A stretch of DNA of 40,133 bases. It comes from DASQVO01 sp035640715 (lineage in GTDB: Bacteria; Actinomycetota; Actinomycetes; Streptosporangiales; Streptosporangiaceae). The stretch spans positions 1-40,133 of the forward strand of contig DASQVO010000513.1 in NCBI GenBank assembly GCA_035640715.1, given 5' to 3'. The notes beneath the pieces are model-generated. The model was not told the DNA's origin, did not search any database, and worked only from the letters and a program-made list of their open reading frames with translations. Shown piece by piece: positions 6,504 through 13,936 of the stretch. Position 1 is the stretch's first letter, and each line of letters opens with the position of its first letter. A program made the translations under genes and the position numbers.

Positions 6504-7820
6504 GTGGGACGACCGCCCGGCTATCAGTGGGAGCCGCTGGGGCTGGATGCTGACCCCGTGCCGGGGGATCCGGGGAGGATCAGCCAGGAGGCCGCGCATC
6601 TGGCGGCGGTCGCCAGGCAGATATCTGACCAGGTGGCGGCGCTGCGCAAGATCGGTGCGGGCGGCGCGGACGGTGCTCTCAAGGGGCAGTACGCCGACAA
6701 GATCCATTCCTCGGCGAACGACCTGGCTGGCCAGCTCGGCAAGGTGGCCGGCCGCTACCAGAAGGTGTCCGCGGCGCTGAACGGCTGGATCCTGGGCCTG
6801 GAGCAGGCGCAGTCGATGTCGATCCAGGCCCTCAACCAGGCTGAGGGACCGCATGCGAAGCTGAATCAGGCCGTCGTGCTGCCCTCGGGCAGCAACCTGA
6901 CCCCGCAGCAGAAGCAGGACATCCAGAACTACCACACGTCCATGCAGCGGGCCCAGGCCGAGCTCGACGCGGCGAAGGCGCTGCTGAACAAGGCGACCAC
7001 GCTGCGCGACAACTCGGCCAGCTACCATGCGGGCCTGATCAACAAGGCGATCGACGACGCCGTCAAGGACTCCTGGTGGGACAGGTTCAAGGACTGGGTC
7101 GGCCAGTACGCCTGGCTGATCAGGGACGTCTGCACGGGCCTGGAGGTCATCGCCACGATCCTGGCCATCGCGGCGCTGTTCATACCCGGCGTGAATATCG
7201 TGGCGGCCCTGCTGTGGATCGGGTTCGGGCTCACCGCCGCGGCCCTGGTGGGCCGCCTGATGCTCGCTGCAACCGGCAACGGCTCCTGGTTCGATGTGGC
7301 GCTGGACGCGTTCGCGCTGCTCACGTTCGGCCTCGGCAAGGCCGCGGCTGGGGCGCTCAAGGGCATGGCTGAGGGCACGGAGACGCTCGGTGAGGGCCTC
7401 GTGCAGGGTGAGCGGGGCGTGATGATGGCCAAGGGCCAGATCTTCCTGGACAAGGCGGGGAGCCTCTTCGACGACGCGGCCCGCGCGAAGATCATGTCGC
7501 AGTTCGAAGGCAAGGTGGCGGAGCTTGTCCCCGAGGTCGGGAAGTATGAGGGCAAACTGCCGCTGTTCGTGCGGGCGGCGCTCCGGATCGGCGGGACGAG
7601 CGAGGACGCGGAGAACTTCGGCAAGATCCTGGCGGTCTGGCAGCGTTTCGCGGGCAACGCCGCGGTCGCCGCGAGCCTTGCCTCGGGCAAGGCGTTCGCG
7701 GGAGCGCTTGGCCTCAACGCCGCCCCAGTTTCACCGCGGGTATCGGCGCCCCCGCCCTCGGCGGCCTGGAACTCGACGGTCCGGACGGCAAGCCGGTACA
7801 CATCGGATCGGTCCCGCTGA
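6504..7820 (+). CDS. WXG/LXG-associated membrane-spanning protein, frameshifted near its end
   Basis: In the main frame this encodes 438 residues. Residues 25-190 are helical, with heptad-like Ala/Leu/Gln-rich segments resembling the N-terminal targeting domain of large type VII substrates. Two strong hydrophobic helices follow (about 211-229 and 232-254), then a third weaker one (264-282) and an Ala/Gly-rich amphipathic region. The start is GTG 6504, with AGGGAG five bases upstream. After about residue 407 the frame becomes Ser/Pro/Arg-rich and unconvincing, while the -1 frame carries on for 88 well-composed codons to a TAG at 7988-7990. A one-base loss in the C run at 7723-7726 explains this, and the intact protein would have about 495 residues. 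I do not recognise an enzymatic domain. It could be a toxin carrier, a membrane channel-like effector or a structural partner of the small upstream protein. Confidence 0.75.
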   Translation: MGRPPGYQWEPLGLDADPVPGDPGRISQEAAHLAAVARQISDQVAALRKIGAGGADGALKGQYADKIHSSANDLAGQLGKVAGRYQKVSAALNGWILGLEQAQSMSIQALNQAEGPHAKLNQAVVLPSGSNLTPQQKQDIQNYHTSMQRAQAELDAAKALLNKATTLRDNSASYHAGLINKAIDDAVKDSWWDRFKDWVGQYAWLIRDVCTGLEVIATILAIAALFIPGVNIVAALLWIGFGLTAAALVGRLMLAATGNGSWFDVALDAFALLTFGLGKAAAGALKGMAEGTETLGEGLVQGERGVMMAKGQIFLDKAGSLFDDAARAKIMSQFEGKVAELVPEVGKYEGKLPLFVRAALRIGGTSEDAENFGKILAVWQRFAGNAAVAASLASGKAFAGALGLNAAPVSPRVSAPPPSAAWNSTVRTASRYTSDRSR

Positions 7821-7990
7821 GCGTCCACCTGCCGGACAACCCCGCCACCGGCGTCTACAACAAGATCGAGGATGGCACCACGATGGACGGCGGTTTTTCC
7901 ACCGCCCAGGCTGACGCGCTCGTAAACGCCGTCAGCGTGATCGCTCCGGTGACGATCCCGGCGTTCACCGTCCTCACGGGCACGTGGTAG
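7724..7990 (+). pseudogene. C-terminal segment of the preceding gene in the -1 frame
   Basis: Starting at about 7724 the -1 frame reads PSFTAGIGAPALGGLEL, GKPVHIGSVPLSVHLPDN, TGVYNKIEDGTTMDGGFS and ends VTIPAFTVLTGTW. This is a plausible beta-rich domain with regular GC3 codon use and no internal stop. It has no start codon or ribosome site of its own near the junction, so it is best read as the displaced end of the 6504 gene. The junction is a run of four C (7723-7726); five C would restore one frame of about 495 codons. A true mutation, a phase-variable tract, or an assembly error would all look the same here. Confidence 0.7.
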
Positions 7991-8044
7991 CCGTGCGCTG
8001 GCCCGACGGCGACGGCGGTCCGCGCACGGATGAGGTGAGGCCAC

Positions 8045-8701
8045 GTGCGGCCTGAGCCGGGCGATGCCCGCGTCACCGGCGGTGCGGCGGAGCGGCCGCA
8101 TTCGCCGACCGGCTACACGCTGGTGCTCCCGCCGGGCTGGGAGCAGATCCCGGTGCGCGTCGGCACGGACTCGGCGATCACCGCGATCCTGGACAGGAAG
8201 TTCCGCGCGCTTCCGGAGAAGCTGCCGCGCGATAAGCTCGTTCCCTACCGCGTGGAGGTGGAGGGCCGGCTGCGGAAGGCGGCCGGCGAGGCGCGGAAGA
8301 AGGGCGCCATCGACCTGTACCTGCCGGTCGAATTCCGCAACGGGCTGCCCGTGCCGGCCTCGTTCGTCGTCGCCGAAGGCCGCCTGGGCACCGGCGACTC
8401 GATCGATCCGGCGCAGATCGTCAGCCGTCTGGTGTCCGAGGCCGCCGACGGGACTGTGATGAATCTCGACGGGGTGGCCAGCGCTCGCACCGAGCTAACG
8501 GGTGCGCCCGACCCGGCGCAGGGCATCGAATACGGCTCCCGCCGGGTGGACTACGCCGTGCCGGTGCCCGATGACCCGGACCGGTGGCTGCTGTTCGGCT
8601 TCTCGACCGTGGGCGCTGGTGATCCGGACGACCAGGTCGCCAAGATGCTCGTGCAGCTCTTCGACGCGATAATGACCACATTCCGGTGGACGGGGAACTG
8701 A
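8045..8701 (+). CDS. Uncharacterised cassette protein (218 residues)
   Basis: I do not recognise a family. The protein has no signal peptide and no membrane helix. It begins with a short variable stretch and then has an alternating beta/alpha pattern: GYTLVLPPGWEQIPV near the start, a charged helix LRKAAGEARKKGA in the middle, then YLPVEFRNGLPVPASFVVAE, and a C-terminal DRWLLFGFSTVGAG strand with an amphipathic helix. That profile is common in small cytosolic partner proteins of actinobacterial WXG-type loci. It starts at GTG 8045, shortly after GAGG, and lies 54 bases after the displaced end of the 6504 gene. By position it could be a chaperone or an immunity protein for the upstream product, but nothing in the sequence proves either. 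Confidence 0.7.
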   Translation: MRPEPGDARVTGGAAERPHSPTGYTLVLPPGWEQIPVRVGTDSAITAILDRKFRALPEKLPRDKLVPYRVEVEGRLRKAAGEARKKGAIDLYLPVEFRNGLPVPASFVVAEGRLGTGDSIDPAQIVSRLVSEAADGTVMNLDGVASARTELTGAPDPAQGIEYGSRRVDYAVPVPDDPDRWLLFGFSTVGAGDPDDQVAKMLVQLFDAIMTTFRWTGN

Positions 8702-8738
8702 CCTGGAAAAGACCCGGACGACCTAAGGAGCTCCTGCG

Positions 8739-9362
8739 GTGACAGACCCTGCTGGCCTGGCCGGCATGACCAGCAAGAAGGGCTGGCCGAAGGTCGACTA
8801 CGACAAGACGATCTGGATCCCCTGCCCGCCGGCGTTCGGCCCGGGGATGACGCGGGAAGACTGGGCGCACGGATTCGCCAGCCTGTGGTGGGAAGCATCC
8901 GGCGTCAAATACGGCAAGCGCCAGGTCAAGGCCATGGAGCAGGGTCTCATCGAGGTGCAGCAGAGCATCTACCGCCTCATGCCCTGCCACCTGGCGCTCC
9001 TGCACATGCCCGATGTCCGGCTCGCATCGCTCCCGGTCTGCTTGGCCGTATGGGAGGCGGTGGGTGACCGAGACAGCCAGCTCCGGGAACTCGTGCACGC
9101 GGACGAGCCCGCGGCGGTCGAGCCGCCCTTGGTCGAGGAGGTGACCACCGAGAAGCTCGGCACCGGGCTGAAGTGCCTTTACTACCAGCGCGACCGTGAG
9201 GGACCCGGGCTGACCGCCGTGCTCAACTACGCCTGGCGGTCCGAGGAGTACGAGACCGACCTGCGCGTCTTCACCGGAACCCCGGACCTGGGCCGGCTGG
9301 AGCGGGCGAAGCCGGACATCGACGAACTCGTCTGCGGTATCACTATCATGCCGTCCCAGTGA
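8739..9362 (+). CDS. Uncharacterised cassette protein (207 residues)
   Basis: This is an unrecognised soluble protein. It begins at GTG 8739 with AAGGAG eight bases upstream, so translation is likely strong. The N-terminal third is rich in Trp and Lys (KKGWPKVDYDKTIWIPCPP, then DWAHGFASLWWEASG). The middle is helical, with several Cys/Met residues, and the end has alternating strands (GLTAVLNYAWRSEEYETDLRVF). It has no membrane segment. It lies 37 bases after the previous gene on the same strand and belongs to the same probable transcript. Similar length, lack of export signal and position after the effector-like gene make it a second candidate partner or immunity-type protein. Function is unknown. 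Confidence 0.68.
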   Translation: MTDPAGLAGMTSKKGWPKVDYDKTIWIPCPPAFGPGMTREDWAHGFASLWWEASGVKYGKRQVKAMEQGLIEVQQSIYRLMPCHLALLHMPDVRLASLPVCLAVWEAVGDRDSQLRELVHADEPAAVEPPLVEEVTTEKLGTGLKCLYYQRDREGPGLTAVLNYAWRSEEYETDLRVFTGTPDLGRLERAKPDIDELVCGITIMPSQ

Positions 9363-9438
9363 GATCTCCGCCGCAGGCGGATGTATGGTCAGCGGCTCGC
9401 GAAAGCCGGGCAGCTCCGCGGAAGAGGAGCGTGAGGAG

Positions 9439-9702
9439 ATGACTCAGCCGCCGGACATGAGCCGGGGGCGGACCAGCGTCCGTGTCGGCCTGCTTGGCTT
9501 CGTGATGCTCGCCGGCGCGGTGGTGTCGTTCGCCGCCGGCGCGCCGACGGCTGTCGGGGCGGCGTTCCTCGTTCTCATGGTCGGCTGCGGTCTCGCCGCA
9601 CTCGTCATGATGATCCGCCTGCAGAGCCAGGCCCGCGCCTGGGCGGCGGACGTCAAGCGGCAGCAGCAGGCGGAACCCTGGAACGATCCGCCTTCCCACT
9701 AA
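9439..9702 (+). CDS. Small two-helix membrane protein
   Basis: This 87-residue protein has two hydrophobic helices, approximately SVRVGLLGFVMLAGAVVSFAAG and AVGAAFLVLMVGCGLAALVMMI, separated by a short Pro/Thr turn. It ends in a charged, Gln-rich cytosolic tail (RQQQAEPWNDPPSH). I start at ATG 9439, which has GAGGAG nine bases upstream. An ATG at 9385 is in frame but would add 18 charged residues with no ribosome site. It is the last gene of the WXG-like cassette, 76 bases after its neighbour. It may anchor or protect against a product of the cassette at the membrane. No family is recognised. Confidence 0.65.
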   Translation: MTQPPDMSRGRTSVRVGLLGFVMLAGAVVSFAAGAPTAVGAAFLVLMVGCGLAALVMMIRLQSQARAWAADVKRQQQAEPWNDPPSH

Positions 9703-10391
9703 GGTGGCAGAACGGACGCTGAATCTCATCGCTAAGCGGCTGACGCACAGAACTCATCAGCCACTCTGATCACATCCGTCTCATCGCAGTGTCGCTCATC
9801 GATTCCATGCGGCGAAATCCGTCGATACGGCGGGGAACTCCCGCGATCATGAAGCAACGCCCATGGCTGAGCGGGAAACTCGCCGCGATCATATGTCGGC
9901 GCCCTAGCCTAGGAATAGGCCTAGCAAGCTCACTGGTGTCCGGTTCCCGGACACGAGGCACGCCACCTGCCCGCTCGCGCCCGCAAGCGGGCACCAGGAC
10001 AGCGGCAGCGGTGCGCCCGCGCCTGCCCGGCCATGGCCGGGCAGGCTGGCCATGTGGCCGCAGGCGTGCGCTAGCCGGCCTGGCCGTGGCCGGAGTGCCC
10101 GCCCGGCGGGAGGGCCCGCGGCTGGCCATGGCCGTGCGGTCGGCGCGGAGAGCCTCGGCCGCTCCCGCTGGCCGCGAGCGCGGAGGGCCCGGCCGACATG
10201 CTGGCCGCCGGCCGGTCGGCGTGGCCGGGTCGCCCACACGGTAGGAGTCCCGTTCCACCGGGCCTAAAGCCCCCGGCTCAGTGGGAAGGCCCCGGAGACG
10301 TCAGCGGCCCGCAGGGCGCCATGGGGCCCCATATCTCCCCGTCCCGGGCCAGCCATATGCCCTGGCGGGGCCCACCGGAGGCTTCCTTGGC
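9703..10391. other. Palindrome-rich non-coding region
   Basis: No gene is supportable. The Arg/Pro/Gly-rich frames here are artefacts of very high GC. The stretch is dense in inverted repeats: GCCTA/TAGGC near 9907-9920, an 8-bp perfect stem at 9936-9954, a 7-bp stem near 9969-9992, a 26-bp perfect palindrome at 10021-10046 centred on CCATGG, and CCCGCC/GGCGGG near 10099-10111. Such clustering is typical of repetitive extragenic elements or decayed mobile DNA. Confidence 0.6.
10021..10046. repeat. 26-bp perfect palindrome
   Basis: The 26 bases are identical to their own reverse complement, with the arm gcctgcccggcca and the centre CATG. The central GGCCATGGCC recurs about 90 bp further on. 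It lies in non-coding DNA downstream of the WXG-like cassette, so a terminator or a recombination/structure element are both possible. Confidence 0.7.
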
Positions 10392-10698
10392 GGCCATATA
10401 CAGGCGGAGTCCTGGGATGCCGACCCCTACGAGGTCGAGATGGTGGGTGCCCCGCTGATAGGCCCGGGGTTTTTCCGAGTCAAGCGCATGACTGCTGTGC
10501 CGGAGAGTATTTCCCTCATCGCAGGCGATGCGGCCCACAACATCCGGTCGGCCCTGGATCATTTTGCCTAGGCTGCTGTCTCACCGCGGGAACGCGGCAA
10601 GCAGACCTGTTTCCCGGTCTGGAGCAGTGCCACGGTGCCTGCGCAGAATAGGTGGAGGCGACAGGTATCGCGTCAGATGAACGGTGCCCGGCGGGTCA
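10392..10698 (+). pseudogene. Decayed ORF with internal stop, GDAxHNxRSALDH-type
   Basis: One frame reads GHIQAESWDADPYEVEM, then SLIAGDAAHNIRSALDHFA, hits a TAG at 10569-10571, and continues in the same frame as AAVSPRERGKQTCFPVW. The segment GDAxHNxRSALDH is one I recall from short uncharacterised bacterial proteins, in which the Trp codon (TGG) is expected where TAG stands. No start codon with a ribosome site is visible upstream, and the frame loses protein-like character after about 10700. I read it as the remains of a small gene broken by a stop and truncated at both ends. No function is known to me. Confidence 0.5.
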
Positions 10699-10898
10699 GT
10701 CTCGGCTACTCCGGCCTGGCCCTCGTTGGCACCTGGCAGCGCTGCAATATCACCGGCGACTTGCCGTCTGAAGCCGCCTGTTCATGCTCGCTTGCGGCTG
10801 GTAACACGTTTCTTGCCGACACCCCCAGTAGGGGCGCCCTGGAGACGGCATCCAAGATCTTCTCCAGGATTTCTCCAGAGAGCCCCGGAAAACGGGAT

Positions 10899-10932
10899 CA
10901 GGGCTGGCGTCCTTCCGAGGACACTAGCCCTG
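10899..10932 (-). terminator. Probable terminator of the tRNA-Pro transcript
   Basis: A nested hairpin has an outer stem CAGGGCT (10899-10905) / AGCCCTG (10926-10932) and an inner stem GTCC/GGAC around a six-base loop. It starts about 17 bases past the tRNA 3' end on the minus strand and is followed on that strand by ATCCCGTTTTCC, a short T run. Confidence 0.6.
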
Positions 10933-10948
10933 ACCTGGTGTTTCTTAG

Positions 10949-11022
10949 TCGGGGTGGCCGGATTTGAACCGGCGGCCTCTTCGTCCCGAACGAAGCGCGC
11001 TGCCAAGCTGCGCTACACCCCG
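10949..11022 (-). tRNA. tRNA-Pro (anticodon CGG)
   Basis: The minus strand folds into a 74-base cloverleaf. The acceptor stem is CGGGGTG/CACCCCG with discriminator A, and the D arm is GCGC...GCGC around AGCTTGGCA. The anticodon stem is CTTCG/CGAAG with loop TTCGGGA, giving anticodon CGG (proline, codon CCG). The T arm is GCCGG/CCGGC with loop TTCAAAT. CCA is not encoded, as is common in actinomycetes. The 3' end points towards the accessory region 1-10.9 kb, and the 5' side faces core genes. A -10-like TAGACT lies about 50 bases upstream on the minus strand. Confidence 0.95.
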
Positions 11023-11133
11023 CAGGTCGCGCGGCTCGCCTCGGCGAGTCGCGCAGACCGCCCGCAAAGTCTAGCGGATACCGGACCGCCGCGCGCACGG
11101 CCGGCCGGTAGTGGCGGCGTGCGCGGCGCGGTC

Positions 11134-12060
11134 TCAGTTCCCCTCGGACGGGACTAGCGTGAGCAGCGTGGCCTCCGGGCGGCAGGCGAACCGCGCCGGT
11201 GCCCATGGGGAGGTGCCCAGTCCCGCGGACACGTGCAGCCAAGCGCGGTGGCCGTCATCGGCCGGCGCTCCGTCGGCGGGATGCCGGTGCAGCCCGCGCA
11301 CCCGAGCCCGGTCGATGCCGCAGTTGGTCACGAGGGCGCCGAACCCCGGCAGGCAGAGCTGGCCGCCGTGGGTGTGCCCGGCGAGCAGCAGGTCGTAGCC
11401 GTCGGCGGTGAAACGGTCGAGTACCCGCGGCTCGGGCGAGTGCATGACGCCGAGCCGCAGGTCAGCCGCTGGATCGGCGGGCCCTGCGACGCGCTCGTAG
11501 CGGTCCCGCTTGATGTGCGGGTCGTGCACCCCGGCGACCGCGATGTCGAGGCCGCCCGCCGTGATCCTGCCACGCAGGTTGTTGGCATCCATCCAGCCGG
11601 CCTCGCTCATGGCGTCGCCGAGTTTCTCCCAGGGCAGGTCGGGCCCGTGCCGCGGCAGACGCCGCCCGCTCGTCTCCCACAGGTAGCGAGCGGGGTTCTT
11701 CGGCTTCGGCCGGTACAGGTCGTTCGAGCCGAATACGAACACGCCGGGCCGGTCGAGCAGCGGCCCGAGTGCGCCGATGAGGTACCGAACGGAGTCGGGG
11801 TGCGCGATCGAGTCGCCGGTGTTCACCACCAAGTCGGGCTCGAGGCGGTCCAGCGCCGCGATCCATTCCATGAGCCGGTGCCGGCCCGGCGTGAGGTGCA
11901 CATCAGAAATGTGCAGCACGCGGACGGGCTTGGCTCCGGCAGCCAGCACGGGTACGTCGGCCATGCGCAGGGCAAACCAGTTCCGCTCGACGACCGACGC
12001 GTAGGCCAGGGTGGCGCCGGCCACGGCGGCGCTTACGGGGAGAAGGACTCGTGCTCGCAC
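11134..12060 (-). CDS. Metallophosphoesterase, membrane-anchored (YkuE/YaeI-like)
   Basis: This 308-residue protein belongs to the calcineurin-like phosphoesterases. The metal-binding motifs occur in order: HISDVHL (50-56; Asp53, His55), NTGDS (80-84; Asp83), GSND (111-114), a His in GVMHSPEP, and GHTHGGQ near residues 235-245. This is the complete two-metal site. The N-terminus has one hydrophobic segment (LLPVSAAVAGATLAYA) that serves as a signal anchor, so the catalytic part probably faces outside or hugs the membrane. Bacterial relatives act on phosphoesters such as UDP-diacylglucosamine or lipid/nucleotide substrates; the substrate here is not decided. The start is GTG 12060, directly after a G run. 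The gene is divergent from the GatB/YqeY-domain gene, and the two starts are only 35 bases apart, so they share a short promoter region. Confidence 0.9.
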   Translation of the reverse strand: MRARVLLPVSAAVAGATLAYASVVERNWFALRMADVPVLAAGAKPVRVLHISDVHLTPGRHRLMEWIAALDRLEPDLVVNTGDSIAHPDSVRYLIGALGPLLDRPGVFVFGSNDLYRPKPKNPARYLWETSGRRLPRHGPDLPWEKLGDAMSEAGWMDANNLRGRITAGGLDIAVAGVHDPHIKRDRYERVAGPADPAADLRLGVMHSPEPRVLDRFTADGYDLLLAGHTHGGQLCLPGFGALVTNCGIDRARVRGLHRHPADGAPADDGHRAWLHVSAGLGTSPWAPARFACRPEATLLTLVPSEGN

Positions 12061-12095
12061 CCCCCCATGGTGCCATGTCGGGGAAGATGTTATTC

Positions 12096-12557
12096 ATGGC
12101 TGAGCTAAAGGAGCGGATCCGCGCTGATCTGACCGTGGCGATGCGGGCACGTGACCAGGTGCGGCTGCGGGCGTTGCGGATGGCGCTGACCGCTATTACG
12201 AATGAAGAGGTGGCGGGCGAGGAGTCCCGTGAGCTGTCCGACGAGGACGTCGTGAAGGTGCTCACCAGGGAGGCGAAGAAGCGCAGGGAAGCGGCGGAGG
12301 CTTTCGGCTCGGCCGGCCGCGCGGATCAGGCGGCAGCCGAACGGGCAGAGGGTGACGTGCTGGCTGAATACCTGCCTGCCCAGCTTGGCGACGACGAACT
12401 GGCCCGCATCGTGAGTGAGGTCATCGCCGAGACAGGCGCGTCTGGCATGTCCGCGATGGGCCAGGTCATGAAGGCCGTCACCCCGCGGGTCGCTGGCCGC
12501 GCGGAAGGTGCGCGGGTCGCCGCCGAGGTCCGCCGCAGGCTCACCTCCGGCCAGTAG
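12096..12557 (+). CDS. GatB/YqeY-domain protein
   Basis: This 153-residue protein matches the YqeY family, made of the helical tail domain also found in GatB of the Asp/Glu-tRNA amidotransferase. Visible hallmarks are LKERIRADLTVAMRARD at the start, LRALRMALTAI, VLTREAKKRREAAEAF, then LAEYLPAQLGDDEL and MGQVMKAVTPRVAGRAEGARV near the end. In GatB this domain contacts tRNA. Free-standing YqeY proteins are presumed to bind tRNA or modulate tRNA-dependent enzymes, but their role is poorly known. I start at ATG 12096, preceded by GGGGAAG. The frame stays open 15 codons upstream, but that would overlap the divergent gene's start. It converges on the aldo/keto reductase gene with 41 bases between the stops. 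Confidence 0.93.
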   Translation: MAELKERIRADLTVAMRARDQVRLRALRMALTAITNEEVAGEESRELSDEDVVKVLTREAKKRREAAEAFGSAGRADQAAAERAEGDVLAEYLPAQLGDDELARIVSEVIAETGASGMSAMGQVMKAVTPRVAGRAEGARVAAEVRRRLTSGQ

Positions 12558-12558
12558 C

Positions 12559-12575
12559 GGCGCCTTTCCGGCGCT
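12559..12575. terminator. Possible bidirectional terminator hairpin
   Basis: GCGCC (12560-12564) and GGCGC (12570-12574) pair around TTTCC, between two converging genes. There is no T run on either side, so this is a weak call based on position and stem only. Confidence 0.35.
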
Positions 12576-12598
12576 GCCTCGTCAAGGGCAGTCTCAGC

Positions 12599-13636
12599 TC
12601 AGAATCTGCCGCCTGAGATGCGCCGGCTGCGCTGGCTCTGGCCCTTCTCGCCATACGGGTAATCCGGCGTATCCAGCTCGCTGGCCTCGTCGAGGAGCCG
12701 CGTCTCCTCCTCGCTCAGCTGGATGCCGCCGGCAGCGAGGTTGTCGTCCAGCTGCTCGAGGGTGCGTGCCCCGAGGATCACCGACGTTACCGCGGGCCGG
12801 GCGAGAACCCATGCGATGGCCACCTGGCTCATCGATGCGCCACGCTGCTCCGCGACCTTCCGCACGACGTCCAGGACCTGCCAGTTGCGCTCCAGATGCC
12901 CGCGCTCATTCCAGATCCGCATGCCCTGGTCGGCCTGTTCTGCCAGCCGGGTGCCGCTCGGCGGCTCCTGGTCGCGCTGGTATTTGCCGGTGAGCCAGCC
13001 ACTGGCCAGCGGTGACCACGGCAGCAGGCCGAGTCCCTCCGACTGGCAGGCGGGGACGACCTCCCACTCGATCGCGCGGGCCAGCAGGTTGTACTGCGGC
13101 TGCACGGTGACCGGCCGGGAGGACAGGCTGCGTGCATCGGCGATGTCCACGAACTTCTGTATCTGCCAGGCGGTGAAGTTGGACAGGCCTACGTAGTGAA
13201 TCTTCCCGGCGCGTACCGCGTCGTCGAGGAACCGCAGTGTCTCCTCGACGGGCGTCAGCGGATCCCATCCGTGCAGCTGGTAGAGGTCGATGGTGTCGAC
13301 ACCCAGCCGTGTCAGCGACCCGTCAAGAGCCGCCGCCAGGTGGCGGCGGGACAGGCCGTGCCCGTTCGGGCTGTTGTCGGTAGGGAACCGGACCTTCGTG
13401 GCGATCATCACGAATTCGCGCATTCCCGGCCGGCTGGCCAGCCAGCGGCCGATGATCTGCTCAGAGCGGCCATCGGCGTATACGTCGGCGGTGTCAATCA
13501 GCACCCCGCCAACCTCGGTGAAGCGGTCGAGCTGCGCGAAGGAACCTGCCTCGTCGGTCTCGTTACCGAAGGTCAGCGTCCCGAGTGTCAGGGCGGACAC
13601 GGCGCTTCCACTGTTACCGAGCAGGCGGTACTCCAT
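12599..13636 (-). CDS. Aldo/keto reductase
   Basis: This is a 345-residue NADPH-dependent oxidoreductase of the aldo/keto reductase superfamily with the (beta/alpha)8 barrel. The catalytic tetrad is present: Asp48 and Tyr53 in IDTADVYADGRSE, Lys81 in IATKVRF, and His122 in DLYQLHGWD. The cofactor-binding end includes LGLLPWSPLASGWLTGKY, and later SQVAIAWVLARPAVTSVILGARTLEQLDDN. This resembles the subgroup of actinobacterial reductases related to potassium-channel beta subunits. The substrate is unknown. I start at ATG 13636, four bases after GGAGG, rather than five codons earlier at 13651. The gene reads divergently from hisS across a 300-bp gap and converges on the YqeY gene. Confidence 0.93.
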   Translation of the reverse strand: MEYRLLGNSGSAVSALTLGTLTFGNETDEAGSFAQLDRFTEVGGVLIDTADVYADGRSEQIIGRWLASRPGMREFVMIATKVRFPTDNSPNGHGLSRRHLAAALDGSLTRLGVDTIDLYQLHGWDPLTPVEETLRFLDDAVRAGKIHYVGLSNFTAWQIQKFVDIADARSLSSRPVTVQPQYNLLARAIEWEVVPACQSEGLGLLPWSPLASGWLTGKYQRDQEPPSGTRLAEQADQGMRIWNERGHLERNWQVLDVVRKVAEQRGASMSQVAIAWVLARPAVTSVILGARTLEQLDDNLAAGGIQLSEEETRLLDEASELDTPDYPYGEKGQSQRSRRISGGRF

Positions 13637-13936
13637 CGATCCTCCACTCATCAGGAAACTGTTGCCCTGTCATCCTCGCCCGGACACGCAGCGGGCCATA
13701 AACCGCCCCCCGGCAAGCGGCGTCTCGTCATCCCGGCGACGGCGGCATCTCGAATCCGGGCCGGCCGGGACTGGCCTGATGCAGCCAGTACCATCGGCAG
13801 GGCGGCGCGGTAGCGGCCGCAGTGACCGGTGAGCGCAGCCAGGCGGGAACATATTAGCTGGCCTGGAACGGGCCACCGCGGCAAGAATGTGCCACCACGT
13901 TTCGTTCCCTACTTCGCTGGCGCGTAGGAGTTGGTT
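13637..13936. other. Divergent upstream region of aldo/keto reductase and hisS
   Basis: No gene is supportable here; the frames are short, Arg-rich shadows. TATTAG near 13853 within an AT-richer patch could be a -10 for hisS. I looked for T-box or other leader structure ahead of hisS and saw no clear one. Confidence 0.45.

Noticed and set aside
9789..10244. 151-codon plus-strand frame in the palindrome-rich region
   Set aside because: Arg/Gly/Pro-rich, crosses perfect palindromes, no ribosome site or domain.
13637..13936. T-box leader ahead of hisS
   Set aside because: No T-box sequence or terminator/antiterminator pair could be recognised.
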